Below the pieces are notes generated by a model that was given only the letters and a program-made list of their open reading frames with translations, searched no databases and was not told the origin of the DNA. From Nocardia puris (lineage in GTDB: Bacteria > Actinomycetota > Actinomycetes > Mycobacteriales > Mycobacteriaceae), in assembly GCF_003315035.1 (NCBI RefSeq), contig NZ_QNRE01000001.1:717224-781223 (forward strand): DNA of 64,000 nt, in the 5' to 3' direction. Positions 35,642-44,505 of this stretch are shown here, piece after piece (position 1 is the stretch's first letter; every line of letters begins with the position of its first letter). The position numbers and the translations under genes are program-made.

Positions 35642-36853
35642 TCAGGGAAACAGCCGGATCGGGTTGACGATGTCGGCGGTCAGGGTGAGCACCATGTACG
35701 CGCCGCCCAGCACCACCGCCACATAGGTCACGGGTAGCAACCTCAGATAGTCGACGGGGCCGCCGGGCGCCAGACCGCGCCAGCCGCGAATGGTGTTGCG
35801 GATCTTCTCGTACAGCACGACCGTGATGTGCCCGCCGTCCAGCGGCAGCAGCGGCAGGATGTTGAACGCGCCGAGGAAGAAGTTCAGGCTGGCCAGCATC
35901 AGGACGAACATCTCCCAGACGCCGGCCTCGGCGCTCTCGCCGCCGATGCGGCTGGCGCCGTAGATGCTGACCGGAGTCTCGGGATCGCGCTCACCACCGG
36001 TGACGGCATCCCACAGCGCCGCGACCTTGGCGGGCATCTGCGCCAGCGCCTGGAAGGTGCGCACGAACAGGTCACCGGTGAACGAGGCGGCCGCCGGGAT
36101 GGCGGGCAGGAAGCCGTAGGGCTCCATCCGCGGCTGCTCCAGGATGACGCCGACAGAGCTCACGTCGGCGCTGGTGCCGTCCTCGGCGTAGCGGAGCACC
36201 TTCTGCGGCGTCACCGTGACCTGCAACGATTCGCCCGCGCGGCGCACGGTGTAGGTGATCGGGCCCTCGTGCTTGCGGGTCTCGGCGGTGAACTCGCCCC
36301 AGGTGCTCACGGCGACGCCGTTGACGGCGGTGACCTCGTCGCCGAGTTGCAGCCCGCCCGTCTGGGCCGGGCCCGCGCCCTCACAGGGCGCGAGCGTGCC
36401 GTCGGGCAACTCGTCGGACACACACTGCAGCGCGCCCACCACCGGCGCGCGGTCGGCGGCGGGCGGCGCGTCCAGCTGCGGCAGACCCCAGCCCACGGCC
36501 AGCACCACGATGAGTACGAAGCCGAGCACGAAGTTCATCGCGATGCCGCCCGACATGACGAACACGCGCTTCCACGTGGCCTGCCTGTACATGGCGCGAT
36601 CCAGATCCTCCGGGGGCACTTCGTCGAGCGCCGTCATGCCGGAGATATCGCAGAATCCACCCAGCGGAATCGCCTTGAGCCCGTACTCGGTCTCACCGCG
36701 CTTGGTCGACCAGAGCGTCGGCCCGAAGCCGACGAAGTAGCGGCGCACCTTCATGCCGGTGGCCTGCGCCGCCCACATGTGTCCGCATTCGTGCAGGGCG
36801 ACCGAGATCAGGATGCCGACCGCGAACAGCACGAAACCCAAGGCGAACACCAT
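35642..36853 (-). CDS. rip1: site-2 zinc metalloprotease Rip1 (RseP family)
   Basis: 403 residues. Intramembrane protease with the active-site H21-E-C-G-H25 in the first membrane segment, a PDZ domain (about 150-240, GLQLGDEVTAVNGVAV) and LLPLDGGHI in the third segment, which supplies the Asp ligand. In mycobacteria Rip1 cleaves anti-sigma factors and controls envelope composition. GGAG 6 nt before the ATG at 36853 supports this start. Located between dxr and ispG as Rv2869c is. Confidence 0.94.
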   Translation of the reverse strand: MVFALGFVLFAVGILISVALHECGHMWAAQATGMKVRRYFVGFGPTLWSTKRGETEYGLKAIPLGGFCDISGMTALDEVPPEDLDRAMYRQATWKRVFVMSGGIAMNFVLGFVLIVVLAVGWGLPQLDAPPAADRAPVVGALQCVSDELPDGTLAPCEGAGPAQTGGLQLGDEVTAVNGVAVSTWGEFTAETRKHEGPITYTVRRAGESLQVTVTPQKVLRYAEDGTSADVSSVGVILEQPRMEPYGFLPAIPAAASFTGDLFVRTFQALAQMPAKVAALWDAVTGGERDPETPVSIYGASRIGGESAEAGVWEMFVLMLASLNFFLGAFNILPLLPLDGGHITVVLYEKIRNTIRGWRGLAPGGPVDYLRLLPVTYVAVVLGGAYMVLTLTADIVNPIRLFP

Positions 36854-37010
36854 ATTGCTCTCCAGTCCTCCTGCGTCGCGCAGCCCATGAATCGTCCCGC
36901 GCACGCGTCCGGCGCGGTCGCGAGCACCCCGACCACCCTAACGGGGCCGCGCCCGCACGCATGGCCCAGTCTGCCAGCACCCGCTTCGGCGGGCGCGTCG
37001 GCGTCCGGGC

Positions 37011-38150
37011 TCAGGCCCGCACGAGACCGCGCGCGAACTCGCGCGCCCAGGCGTCGGCGGCCAGCACATCGGCGAGGTCGCGCGGTTCGGCCCGCCATTG
37101 ATCGGCGGCCTCCACGGCCCGCGCCACGGTGCGCACGATCCCCGGGAACGAGATCGCGCCGTCGAGGAAAGCCTGTACGGCGATCTCGTTGGCCGCGTTG
37201 TAGACCGCGGTGACGCTGCCGCCCGCCTGCCCGGCGCGGCGGGCCAGTTCGACCGCCGGGAACACCGCATCGTCCACGGGCTCGAAGGTCCAGGTCGCGG
37301 CGGTGCCGAAATCGCAGGCTGGCGCGGCGCCCGGCACCCGGTCGGGCCAGCCGAGGGCCAGCGCGATCGGCAGCTTCATATCGGGCGGACTGGCCTGGGC
37401 GAGCGTGGACCCGTCGGTGAAGGTGACCATCGAGTGCACGATCGACTGCGGGTGCACGGTGACGTCGATGCGGTCGTAGGGGATGCCGAACAGCAGGTGC
37501 GTCTCGATCAGCTCCAGGCCCTTGTTCACCAGCGATGCCGAGTTCAGCGTGTTCATCAGCCCCATCGACCAGGTGGGGTGTGCCTTGGCCTCGGCCGGGC
37601 TCACCGATTCGAGCATCTCGGCGGTCCACCCGCGGAACGGGCCGCCCGAGGCGGTCAGCACCAGCCGGCCCACCTCCTCGGCGCGGCCGCCGCGCAGGCA
37701 CTGCGCCAGCGCCGAATGTTCGGAGTCCACCGGCACGATCTGGCCGGGCGCGGCGGCGCGCGTCACCAGGGAACCGCCCGCGACCAGCGACTCCTTGTTG
37801 GCCAGCGCCAGCCGGGTGCCGGATGCCAGGGTGGCCAGCGTCGGTTCCAGGCCGAGCGAGCCGACCAGCGCGTTGAGCACCACATCGGCCTCGGTGCGGC
37901 GCACCAACTCGGTGACGGCCTCGGGTCCGGCCAGCTCGATGTCCAGCGCCTCGGCGGCGGCCGGATCGGCCAGCGCGACGTTGCGCGTGCCCGTGGCCGC
38001 CATCTGCGCGGCGAACAGCGCGGTGTCGCCGCCGCGCGCGGCCAGGCCGACCACCTCGAACCTGCCGGGATTGGCGGCGATGACCTCGAGCGCCTGGGTT
38101 CCAATGGATCCGGTGCTGCCCAGCAGCAGGACTCTCACGATGTCGGACAC
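37011..38150 (-). CDS. dxr: 1-deoxy-D-xylulose 5-phosphate reductoisomerase
   Basis: 379 residues. Converts DXP to MEP with NADPH, the committed step of the MEP pathway. NADPH motif [12 protein letters not shown] (8-19), substrate and metal segments [16 protein letters not shown] and TASGGPFRG are present. The GTG at 38150 gives the standard N-terminus; upstream in-frame codons lack similarity. First gene of the dxr-rip1-ispG run. Confidence 0.96.
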   Translation of the reverse strand: MSDIVRVLLLGSTGSIGTQALEVIAANPGRFEVVGLAARGGDTALFAAQMAATGTRNVALADPAAAEALDIELAGPEAVTELVRRTEADVVLNALVGSLGLEPTLATLASGTRLALANKESLVAGGSLVTRAAAPGQIVPVDSEHSALAQCLRGGRAEEVGRLVLTASGGPFRGWTAEMLESVSPAEAKAHPTWSMGLMNTLNSASLVNKGLELIETHLLFGIPYDRIDVTVHPQSIVHSMVTFTDGSTLAQASPPDMKLPIALALGWPDRVPGAAPACDFGTAATWTFEPVDDAVFPAVELARRAGQAGGSVTAVYNAANEIAVQAFLDGAISFPGIVRTVARAVEAADQWRAEPRDLADVLAADAWAREFARGLVRA

Positions 38151-38283
38151 CCCGTCATTGTGTCCTACCGCCGCACCCGCCCCGCGCGGCCCGACTTCCA
38201 ACGACGCGGCGTCGTATGTCACGATATGCGGCACAAGTCCGAGTTCGTACCGATACCGGTACCCGAACAGCCGAGGAGCGATC

Positions 38284-38553
38284 GTGGCCGCCACGGATAT
38301 CGAACCCGCCGACACCGAACGCGGCATCGTCACCAAGGTGGACCCCGCCGAAGTCCCCTCCGCCGCCTGGGGCTGGAGCGGTGAGGCGCCCCGCACCTTC
38401 CGCGTGGCGGCCTGGATCGTGGCGCTGATCCTGCTGGCCATGCTGATCGGCAACCACTCCGGCCAGGTCGAGAACCTGTACCTGGTGGGCTTCGCGCTGG
38501 CGATCTTCGGCATCCTGATCTACGACAAGATCTGGCGCCGCAAGCCGCGGTAG
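38284..38553 (+). CDS. DUF2631 membrane protein
   Basis: 89 residues. GTG start after [27 protein letters not shown] is the DUF2631 signature; two membrane segments follow (about 45-60 and 66-82) with a basic end. Counterpart of Rv2876, as yet of no known function. Confidence 0.85.
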   Translation: MAATDIEPADTERGIVTKVDPAEVPSAAWGWSGEAPRTFRVAAWIVALILLAMLIGNHSGQVENLYLVGFALAIFGILIYDKIWRRKPR

Positions 38554-38571
38554 CGCTTCGTCGCGAACACG

Positions 38572-38600
38572 CCGGTCCGCGAACGGGATTCGCGGACCGG
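38572..38600. terminator. bidirectional hairpin terminator
   Basis: CCGGTCCGCGAA, loop CGGGA, and its perfect 12-bp complement, exactly between the converging DUF2631 and LysR genes. Confidence 0.85.
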
Positions 38601-38602
38601 TC

Positions 38603-39544
38603 TCAGCGGCCCCGCCGCTTGACCTGCTTCTTCGCGGGTTTCGCCGTCGATTTCCGCGCCTTCGCCGGTTTCTTGGCGGCCGCCCCGCGCTCCTTGTTCT
38701 GCCTGCCCGCAGGCGCGCGCGAACTGCGTGCCGACCGTCCGCGCACCACGCCCACGAACTCCTCCACCAGATCGGTGGTCCGGTCGGCGGGCCAGGCCAG
38801 CGCGATCTCGGTGTCGGGATGATCGGTGACCGTCCGGTAGACGAGGTCGCGCCGCGCGTGCAACCGGGCGATCGAATGCGGGACGATCGCCAAACCCACA
38901 CCGGCGGCGACCATTTCGAGGATCACCGCCGCCTGGTCCACATCGCTCGCGTCCTGCATCCGCTCGTCGGCCAGATCGGCCGCGCGTACCTCGGTGAACA
39001 GCGAGATCTCGTGTTCCTTGGGCACCACCACGACCGGGAGTTCGCGATACAGCGGAATGGCGTCGATCCCGTCGCGCTCGATCGGCAGCCGCACGAAGCA
39101 CATGTCGACCAGGCCCTCGCGCAGCGCGGTCAGCTGGTCGGCCGCCGCGATCGGGACCGTCTCGAGCGGCGTCTCGGCGAACCGGTCCGCCCAGATCCGC
39201 TCCCACTTCGACACCGTCACGCCCGGTACGAATCCCACACGCAGGGACCGCGATTCGGGATCGGCGGGCGAAGTGCTCACAGCGCGAGCGAGGATCTCGC
39301 GCGCCGCCGCGAGGGTGTCCCGACCGGCCTCGCTGAGCTGGGTCGGCGTGACGTCCGGGGCGAACAGCTCCACCCCGAGTTCGTCCTCCAACTCGACAAC
39401 CGTGCGGCTGAGCCGCTGCCGGGAGATGCCGAGCGCCCGCGCCGCCCGCGCGAAGTGCAGTTCCTCGGCCACCGCGACGAACCACCGCAGACTCTCGGCG
39501 TCGATCGACTCGAGCGGGCTGGTTCGCGCACCGGGTTCACTCAC
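38603..39544 (-). CDS. LysR-family regulator with lysine-rich C-terminal tail
   Basis: 313 residues. The N-terminal helix-turn-helix (about 15-75; LHFARAARALGISRQRLSRTV) and the effector-binding domain (about 100-265) are ordinary. From about residue 268 a tail of 45 residues is rich in Lys, Arg, Ala and Pro, with KKPAKARK and KPAKKQVKRRGR like a histone H1 tail. The tail should bind DNA non-specifically. Divergent from the DUF5997 gene with 60 bp between starts, so autoregulation from a shared promoter is likely. Confidence 0.88.
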   Translation of the reverse strand: MSEPGARTSPLESIDAESLRWFVAVAEELHFARAARALGISRQRLSRTVVELEDELGVELFAPDVTPTQLSEAGRDTLAAAREILARAVSTSPADPESRSLRVGFVPGVTVSKWERIWADRFAETPLETVPIAAADQLTALREGLVDMCFVRLPIERDGIDAIPLYRELPVVVVPKEHEISLFTEVRAADLADERMQDASDVDQAAVILEMVAAGVGLAIVPHSIARLHARRDLVYRTVTDHPDTEIALAWPADRTTDLVEEFVGVVRGRSARSSRAPAGRQNKERGAAAKKPAKARKSTAKPAKKQVKRRGR

Positions 39545-39604
39545 CCGACAAGCCTAGGACACCGCGCGCACCGGCCCGCGCACGCGGCCCAGTAGGCTCT
39601 AGCG

Positions 39605-40048
39605 GTGAGTTCCGACCAGAAACCGCAGATGATGAAGCCGCTGACGGCGGCCAACAAGCTCGGCATCCACCTGCCCGCCGCGCCCGAGGAGTTCCGGAAC
39701 TCCCCCCTCTCCCGGGCCGATCTCGAGCGGCTGCGCACCGATCCCCCGGCCTGGCTCACCGAGCTGCGCCGCACCGGACCGTTCCCGCGCGACATCACCG
39801 CCCGCAAACTGGGCGTCACCAACAGCGGCCTGGCCCGCGCGGGCGTATCCGACGCGCTCACCGCCGACGAGATCGCCGCGCTGCTGGCCGACCCGCCGGA
39901 GTGGCTGGTGCGCGAGCGCGAGAATTACGCGGCAGTGCGGCAGGAGAACGAGCGGATCGAAGCCGAGCGGGCCGAGCGGCGCGCCGCGAGCAACCGGCCG
40001 CCGAAGAACCGCTTCGGCCCGGCGGAGGGCGGTCAGAGCGGGGCGTAG
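39605..40048 (+). CDS. DUF5997 protein
   Basis: 147 residues, start GTG. MKPLTAANKLGIHLPAAPEEF and ELRRTGPFPRDITARKLGVTNSGLAR are the DUF5997 hallmarks. C-terminal half is helical and charged. Function unknown. Regularly found next to a LysR gene, as here. Its 3' end overlaps the convergent kinase gene by 16 bp. Confidence 0.8.
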   Translation: MSSDQKPQMMKPLTAANKLGIHLPAAPEEFRNSPLSRADLERLRTDPPAWLTELRRTGPFPRDITARKLGVTNSGLARAGVSDALTADEIAALLADPPEWLVRERENYAAVRQENERIEAERAERRAASNRPPKNRFGPAEGGQSGA

Positions 40049-41850
40049 CGGACCTTCTGGATCAGCTCGGCCGAGGCCTCCGGGCCACCGTAGGCGGGTG
40101 AGAAGGTGAGGACCCAGCGCTCGCGCGACGGATCGTCGTACGTCGTGACGATCATCGGATAGGTGTAACTCCCGTACGACTGGTACTGGAACAGGCGGTC
40201 GGTGCGGTTGCCCACGATCATCGGCTGGCCGTCGGATTGCGCTGTCGCCGAGAATGTCTCGACCGCCTCGCGCGCGTCGGCCGCCGATTCGTAGGTGTAG
40301 AACGTGTAGGCCAGCTCGGCGTCGCCTTCGAGCAGGCACTCCCAGCGCGCCTGCCAGAAGTCGAACGCCGCGAGGTCGCCTTCCTCGTCGTAGAAGCTCT
40401 CCCAGCGTGACGCCGGGCGGCAGCTCGCGCCCTCGTACCCCTTCCCCGCGTTGTTATCGCTCGGCAGCATCTGGGGGAAGGCGGCCGAGAGGGCCGCCAG
40501 ATCCTGGTGCCCTCGCGACCGGCCGGTCACCTGGGACACCCAGGTCGTCTCGTCGTTCCACGCCCACACGGCGACCGCCGTCACGAGCAGCACGATCACC
40601 AGGCCGAGGATGCCCAGCACCTTCATCGCACCGGACCGGCGCGGGGCCGGCGGGCGATAGGCCGGGTAGCCGGGCGCCGAACGCGCGAGGTACGGGTTCG
40701 CCGGTGCCTGCCGCGCGCGATACCCCGGGTACGGATCGGCATGCGGCACAGGTGATTCCTGTGGCACGCGAGCTCCGGAATGTACCCGAGGGTCCGCATG
40801 GGCTCCGGGTGGGTGCGAGGCGGGTCCCGGTCCGGCCGCGTAGTGACCAGCGGGTGCTTGTGCGGGATTCGCGCCGGGTGCCGGGGCGCGGTAGGCGGCG
40901 GGTGACTGCGCGACCTGTCCTCGATCGCCGGAGGCCGGTGGCCCCTGGTGGGCGGGGGCTTGATACGCGGACGGCGCGACCACCGGCATCGGACGCGGAG
41001 CCGATTGCGCCGCAACGGGATTCGGCCCGAGCATCGCCTGTCGCACGGCCTCGGCGAACTCGACGCAGGTCTCGAACCGCTCCGACGGGCGCTTGGCCAG
41101 CGCCCGGTGCAGCACCCCGTCTAGCGCCGGCGGCATACCGTGACGCACCGAGCTCAGCGCGGGCGGCGGTCTGCGCAAATGCCCCTGAATGACGGTGACG
41201 GCTTGCGGGGCCTCGAACGGCGCTTCACCGGTCAGCAACCAGAACAGCGTGCACGCCAGCGAATACTGGTCGGTGCGGTGGTCGAGTTGCGCGCCGGTGA
41301 GCTGTTCGGGTGAGGCATAAGCCAGGGTCGCGGTGAAAGTGCCGGTCTGGGTGAGATGCGCGGCGTCCTCACGCGGCCGGGCGATGCCGAAGTCGGTGAG
41401 CAGCACCCGCTCCTGGCCCGCCGAGCGGGCGAGCAGGATATTGGCCGGTTTCACGTCGCGGTGCAGCACTCCCATCGCGTGGGCGAAATCGAGCGCCTTC
41501 GCCGTCTCCAGCACGATCTGGGCGGCGCGCGGCGGCGGCAGCGTGCGGGGGTCCACCGTGGAGGCGTCCACGCCGTCGATGTACTGCATCGAGATCCACA
41601 GCTGTTCGTCGTCGATGCCGCGGTCGAAGACGGCCACGATATTGGGGTGGTCCAGCTGGGCGACCAGATCGGCTTCACGTTCGAAGCGGGCGCGGATCTC
41701 CTTGTCGGCGAACAGTTCCCGGTTCAGCAGCTTGAGCGCGGTGCGCCGGGGCAGCCGGGGGTGCCGCGCCAGGTAGACCGCGCCCATCCCGCCCTGGCCG
41801 AGCAGGCGTTCGATGGTGTATCCGGCGAAGACGTCACCTGGCTGAAGCAA
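40033..41850 (-). CDS. transmembrane serine/threonine protein kinase
   Basis: 605 residues. Kinase domain about 10-270: P-loop GQGGMGAVY, Lys40, H130-R-D132, D153-F-G and the APE-equivalent SPEQL. A Pro/Ala-rich juxtamembrane linker (about 280-405) leads to one membrane segment (about 411-432). An external domain of about 170 residues follows, with two cysteines that may pair and the segment SDNNAGKGYEGASCRPASRWE. It resembles the external domains of some mycobacterial Pkn kinases, with an unknown ligand. Full set of catalytic residues, so active. Confidence 0.93.
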   Translation of the reverse strand: MLQPGDVFAGYTIERLLGQGGMGAVYLARHPRLPRRTALKLLNRELFADKEIRARFEREADLVAQLDHPNIVAVFDRGIDDEQLWISMQYIDGVDASTVDPRTLPPPRAAQIVLETAKALDFAHAMGVLHRDVKPANILLARSAGQERVLLTDFGIARPREDAAHLTQTGTFTATLAYASPEQLTGAQLDHRTDQYSLACTLFWLLTGEAPFEAPQAVTVIQGHLRRPPPALSSVRHGMPPALDGVLHRALAKRPSERFETCVEFAEAVRQAMLGPNPVAAQSAPRPMPVVAPSAYQAPAHQGPPASGDRGQVAQSPAAYRAPAPGANPAQAPAGHYAAGPGPASHPPGAHADPRVHSGARVPQESPVPHADPYPGYRARQAPANPYLARSAPGYPAYRPPAPRRSGAMKVLGILGLVIVLLVTAVAVWAWNDETTWVSQVTGRSRGHQDLAALSAAFPQMLPSDNNAGKGYEGASCRPASRWESFYDEEGDLAAFDFWQARWECLLEGDAELAYTFYTYESAADAREAVETFSATAQSDGQPMIVGNRTDRLFQYQSYGSYTYPMIVTTYDDPSRERWVLTFSPAYGGPEASAELIQKVRYAPL

Positions 41851-41955
41851 TGGTCCCCTCTGGACGCAGTTCCCCGGCGTGGTCCGCCGGGCCTCCGGTT
41901 CATCGGCCTCGACGCTACTACCCGCGTTCCGATCGCGCGGGGCCGGACAGAGGAC

Positions 41956-41988
41956 GGCCCGGGATCCGCGCGTCGCGAACCCCGGGCC
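41956..41988 (-). terminator. possible terminator after the secreted protein gene
   Basis: GGCCCGGG, 17-nt loop, CCCGGGCC; about 12 bp beyond the stop of the minus-strand gene. The loop is long, so moderate support only. Confidence 0.45.
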
Positions 41989-42000
41989 GGCGGGAGCGCC

Positions 42001-42726
42001 TTACTGGTTCTCGGGCGCGTTGATGCGGTTGTGGAAACCGATGCCGATGGCGATCGCGGCGGGCACACCGGTGAGCACCAGGCCCGCGGCCGCCCCGAGC
42101 GGGATGCCGACGGCGGCACCGGCGAGGCAACCGGCGATACCGGTCGCGCCACCCAGCGCGAGCACCGGGATACCCAGCACCAGGCCGCCGACCGCGCCGA
42201 TGGCGCAGCCGCCGAAGCCACCGACCAGGGTGCCGACGAGGGTGCCGATGGCCGTGACGATGCCGAACTGCGTGGCGGCGGCCGAGACCGCGTCGTCGAA
42301 GGCGTCCTGGCGGACCACGTCGCGCAGCAGGCTCGACGGGCGCGCCGAGGCCGGGTCGGTGTTCGGGGTGAGCACGGCGCGCAGGCCGTCGACGCTCGCG
42401 GCGATCGGGTACTCGAGATCGTTCAGCGTGTAGCTCAGCGGGAAGCCGACCACCACGTTGCCCTGATCGTCGCGGACCTGGAGCTGGTTGTCGGCGGTGG
42501 TGAGCGAGCCCGCGTCGGTCTCGACGACGACCGAGTCGCCCTCGAGGGCGGTCTTCCAGCCGATGCTCGGCAGCACCTGGGCGATGCCCTGGTCGACACC
42601 CTCCAGGAAGGACGGGATGACGGGGGCGGGAGCGGGGGCCGGGGCGGCGTGGGCGGTGCCGGTGACGACGCCCAGCGCGGCAATGGCGAGGACCGAGGTC
42701 GCGGCGACAGTACGGAACTTCATCAA
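42001..42726 (-). CDS. secreted protein with glycine-zipper C-terminus
   Basis: 241 residues (or 240 from the second Met). A signal peptide ends at GTAHA-A. A Pro/Ala stretch leads to a beta-rich domain (about 60-135), and then residues about 150-230 form three Gly/Ala-rich hydrophobic stretches (LVGTLVGGFGGCAIGAVGGLVLG) typical of glycine zippers that pack in or on membranes. Two to three cysteines sit in that part. No named family; similar proteins recur in Nocardia. Could be a surface or membrane-active protein. Confidence 0.7.
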   Translation of the reverse strand: MMKFRTVAATSVLAIAALGVVTGTAHAAPAPAPAPVIPSFLEGVDQGIAQVLPSIGWKTALEGDSVVVETDAGSLTTADNQLQVRDDQGNVVVGFPLSYTLNDLEYPIAASVDGLRAVLTPNTDPASARPSSLLRDVVRQDAFDDAVSAAATQFGIVTAIGTLVGTLVGGFGGCAIGAVGGLVLGIPVLALGGATGIAGCLAGAAVGIPLGAAAGLVLTGVPAAIAIGIGFHNRINAPENQ

Positions 42727-42985
42727 ACTTCGTGCTTTCCCTAGTGAGCGCTGCCCGGTGCGGGCGTGGATTCCCGGTTCGGAAATCCCTGGTCAAGTGT
42801 CCACGTGTTTGTTGCTGAGAAGTAACGAAAAGTTTCGTAAGAACCCAAAACGGACGCGACCAGTACCGATCCACCTGGAGTGATAGCCGAACTACACCCG
42901 CACAGGCCCGCATTCCGGCAATCTCTCAGCGTTACTCATGATCTGCGCCACAGCGCCGCCCCGGGATCGTGTTCGCCCGCAGGGA
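42727..42985. other. promoter spacer
   Basis: Spacer between the divergent secreted-protein gene and the copper-type locus. A locally AT-rich stretch at 42805-42850 is likely to hold the secreted protein's promoter. No other feature seen. Confidence 0.4.
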
Positions 42986-43002
42986 ATACCCCATAGGGGT
43001 AT
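42986..43002. promoter_or_regulatory. copper-type (CsoR/RicR-like) operator upstream of the MFS gene
   Basis: ATACCCC-ATA-GGGGTAT, a perfect 7-bp inverted repeat with a 3-bp centre, 51 bp upstream of the MFS start. This is the pattern of actinobacterial CsoR-type copper operators (TACCCC...GGGGTA). The regulator gene is not in the window. Confidence 0.75.
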
Positions 43003-43053
43003 ATTGCTGTTCGCGTCGACCGCACGGCGCCGCGATCGGAAAGGGCCGACCCG

Positions 43054-44424
43054 ATGTTCACGTCACTGTTCGCCAACCGCGACTACCTGCGACTGTTCAT
43101 CGCGCAGGTGTCGGCGCTGTTCGGCACCGGGCTCACCACGGTCGCGCTGGGCCTGCTCGCCTACGAACTCGCGGGCGCCGACGCGGCCGCCGTGCTGGGC
43201 ACCGCGCTGACCATCAAGATGGCGGTCTACGTCACGGTCGCGCCGCTGGTGGCGGCGCACGCGCACCGGCTGCCGCGCAGGCCGTTCCTGGTGGGACTCA
43301 ACGCGATCCGGGCCGGCGTCGTGCTCGCACTGCCGTTCATCGACCAGATCTGGCAGATCTACGTGCTGATCGCGGTGCTGCAGACCGCGTCCGCCGCGTT
43401 CACGCCGACCTACCAGGCCGTCATCCCCGACATCCTGCCCGACGAGCGCGAGTACACCAGGGCGCTGACGGCCGCACAGCTGGCCGCGACCATGGAGACC
43501 CTGCTCAGCCCCATGCTGGCCGCGGCGGCGCTGACCGTGATCAGCTTCCACTGGCTCTTCGTCGGCACCGCCGTCGGCTTCGTGATCTCGGCCGTGCTGG
43601 TGATCACCACCCGGATTCCCGATTCGACCGCGACCGCGGCGGGCACGTTCACCGACCGGATCGCCGCGGGCGTGCGGATCTTCCTCGCGACACCGCGGCT
43701 GCGCGGGTTGCTCGGACTGAATCTCGTTGTCGCGGCGGCGGGTTCGGTGATCATGGTGAACACCGTGAACTACGTGCGCGACACGCTGGGCGGGACGCAG
43801 TCCGGTGTGGCGATATTGCTGGCGGCCAACGGCCTCGGCACGATGGCCGTCGCGCTGACCCTGCCGCGCCTGCTGGATCGCGTGCCCGAGCGGCCGGTCA
43901 TGCTGGCCGGTGGCGCGACCTTGCTCGCGGGGCTCGGCGCGGCCGTCGCGCTGTCGTTCGCGAGCGGCGGCGAGTGGCGATGGACGGCGGCGCTGGCCGT
44001 CTGGGCCGTGGTCGGCGCGGGGACGGCGGCGGTGCTCACGCCGACCGGACAGGTGCTGCGCCGGTCCTCGCACCCCGGCGACCGGCCCGCGCTGTTCGCG
44101 GCGCAGTTCTCGCTCTCGCACCTGGCCTGGCTGGTGACGTATCCGATCGCCGGGTGGCTCACCACGGCCGCCGGCCTGACCGTCACCTGGGCGACGCTCA
44201 GCGCGTTCGCCGTCGCGGGAATCGCCGCCGCCCTGCGTTTCTGGCCGAGCGACGACCCTACCGAGATCACCCACCTGCACGAGGTGGGCACCGTGGACCC
44301 GGACATCCTCGTCGACGCGGTCCGCGTCGACGACCGGTTCTACCAGCACACCCACCCCTACGTGATCGACCGCAACCACCGCCACTGGCCCACCACCGGC
44401 AGCAGCCCGGTGATGCTCGCGTAG
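43054..44424 (+). CDS. MFS transporter, candidate copper-responsive
   Basis: 456 residues with about twelve membrane segments of the MFS_3 kind (RDYLRLFIAQVSALFGTGLTTVALGLLAYEL at the start). The C-terminal cytoplasmic tail is unusual: HLHEVGTVDPD and then FYQHTHPYVIDRNHRHWP, with seven histidines in the last 60 residues. A copper-type operator precedes it and another precedes the next gene. Transport of copper or a copper complex is therefore a reasonable inference, but the sequence itself only shows an MFS carrier. Confidence 0.85.
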   Translation: MFTSLFANRDYLRLFIAQVSALFGTGLTTVALGLLAYELAGADAAAVLGTALTIKMAVYVTVAPLVAAHAHRLPRRPFLVGLNAIRAGVVLALPFIDQIWQIYVLIAVLQTASAAFTPTYQAVIPDILPDEREYTRALTAAQLAATMETLLSPMLAAAALTVISFHWLFVGTAVGFVISAVLVITTRIPDSTATAAGTFTDRIAAGVRIFLATPRLRGLLGLNLVVAAAGSVIMVNTVNYVRDTLGGTQSGVAILLAANGLGTMAVALTLPRLLDRVPERPVMLAGGATLLAGLGAAVALSFASGGEWRWTAALAVWAVVGAGTAAVLTPTGQVLRRSSHPGDRPALFAAQFSLSHLAWLVTYPIAGWLTTAAGLTVTWATLSAFAVAGIAAALRFWPSDDPTEITHLHEVGTVDPDILVDAVRVDDRFYQHTHPYVIDRNHRHWPTTGSSPVMLA

Positions 44425-44434
44425 CGCGGATCAC

Positions 44435-44451
44435 ATACCCACCCCTGGTAT
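44435..44451. promoter_or_regulatory. imperfect copper-type operator half-site
   Basis: ATACC...GGTAT spaced as in the main operator and directly abutting it, 17 bp centre to centre. It may be a second, weaker site. Confidence 0.35.
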
Positions 44452-44468
44452 ATACCCCCTAGGGGTAT
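44452..44468. promoter_or_regulatory. copper-type operator upstream of the His-rich gene
   Basis: ATACCCC-CTA-GGGGTAT, the same arms and spacing as at 42986, 37 bp upstream of the start of the His-rich protein gene. Confidence 0.75.
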
Positions 44469-44505
44469 TAGAGTCCGAGACGGACCACGAGGAGAAGAGG
44501 ACGAT

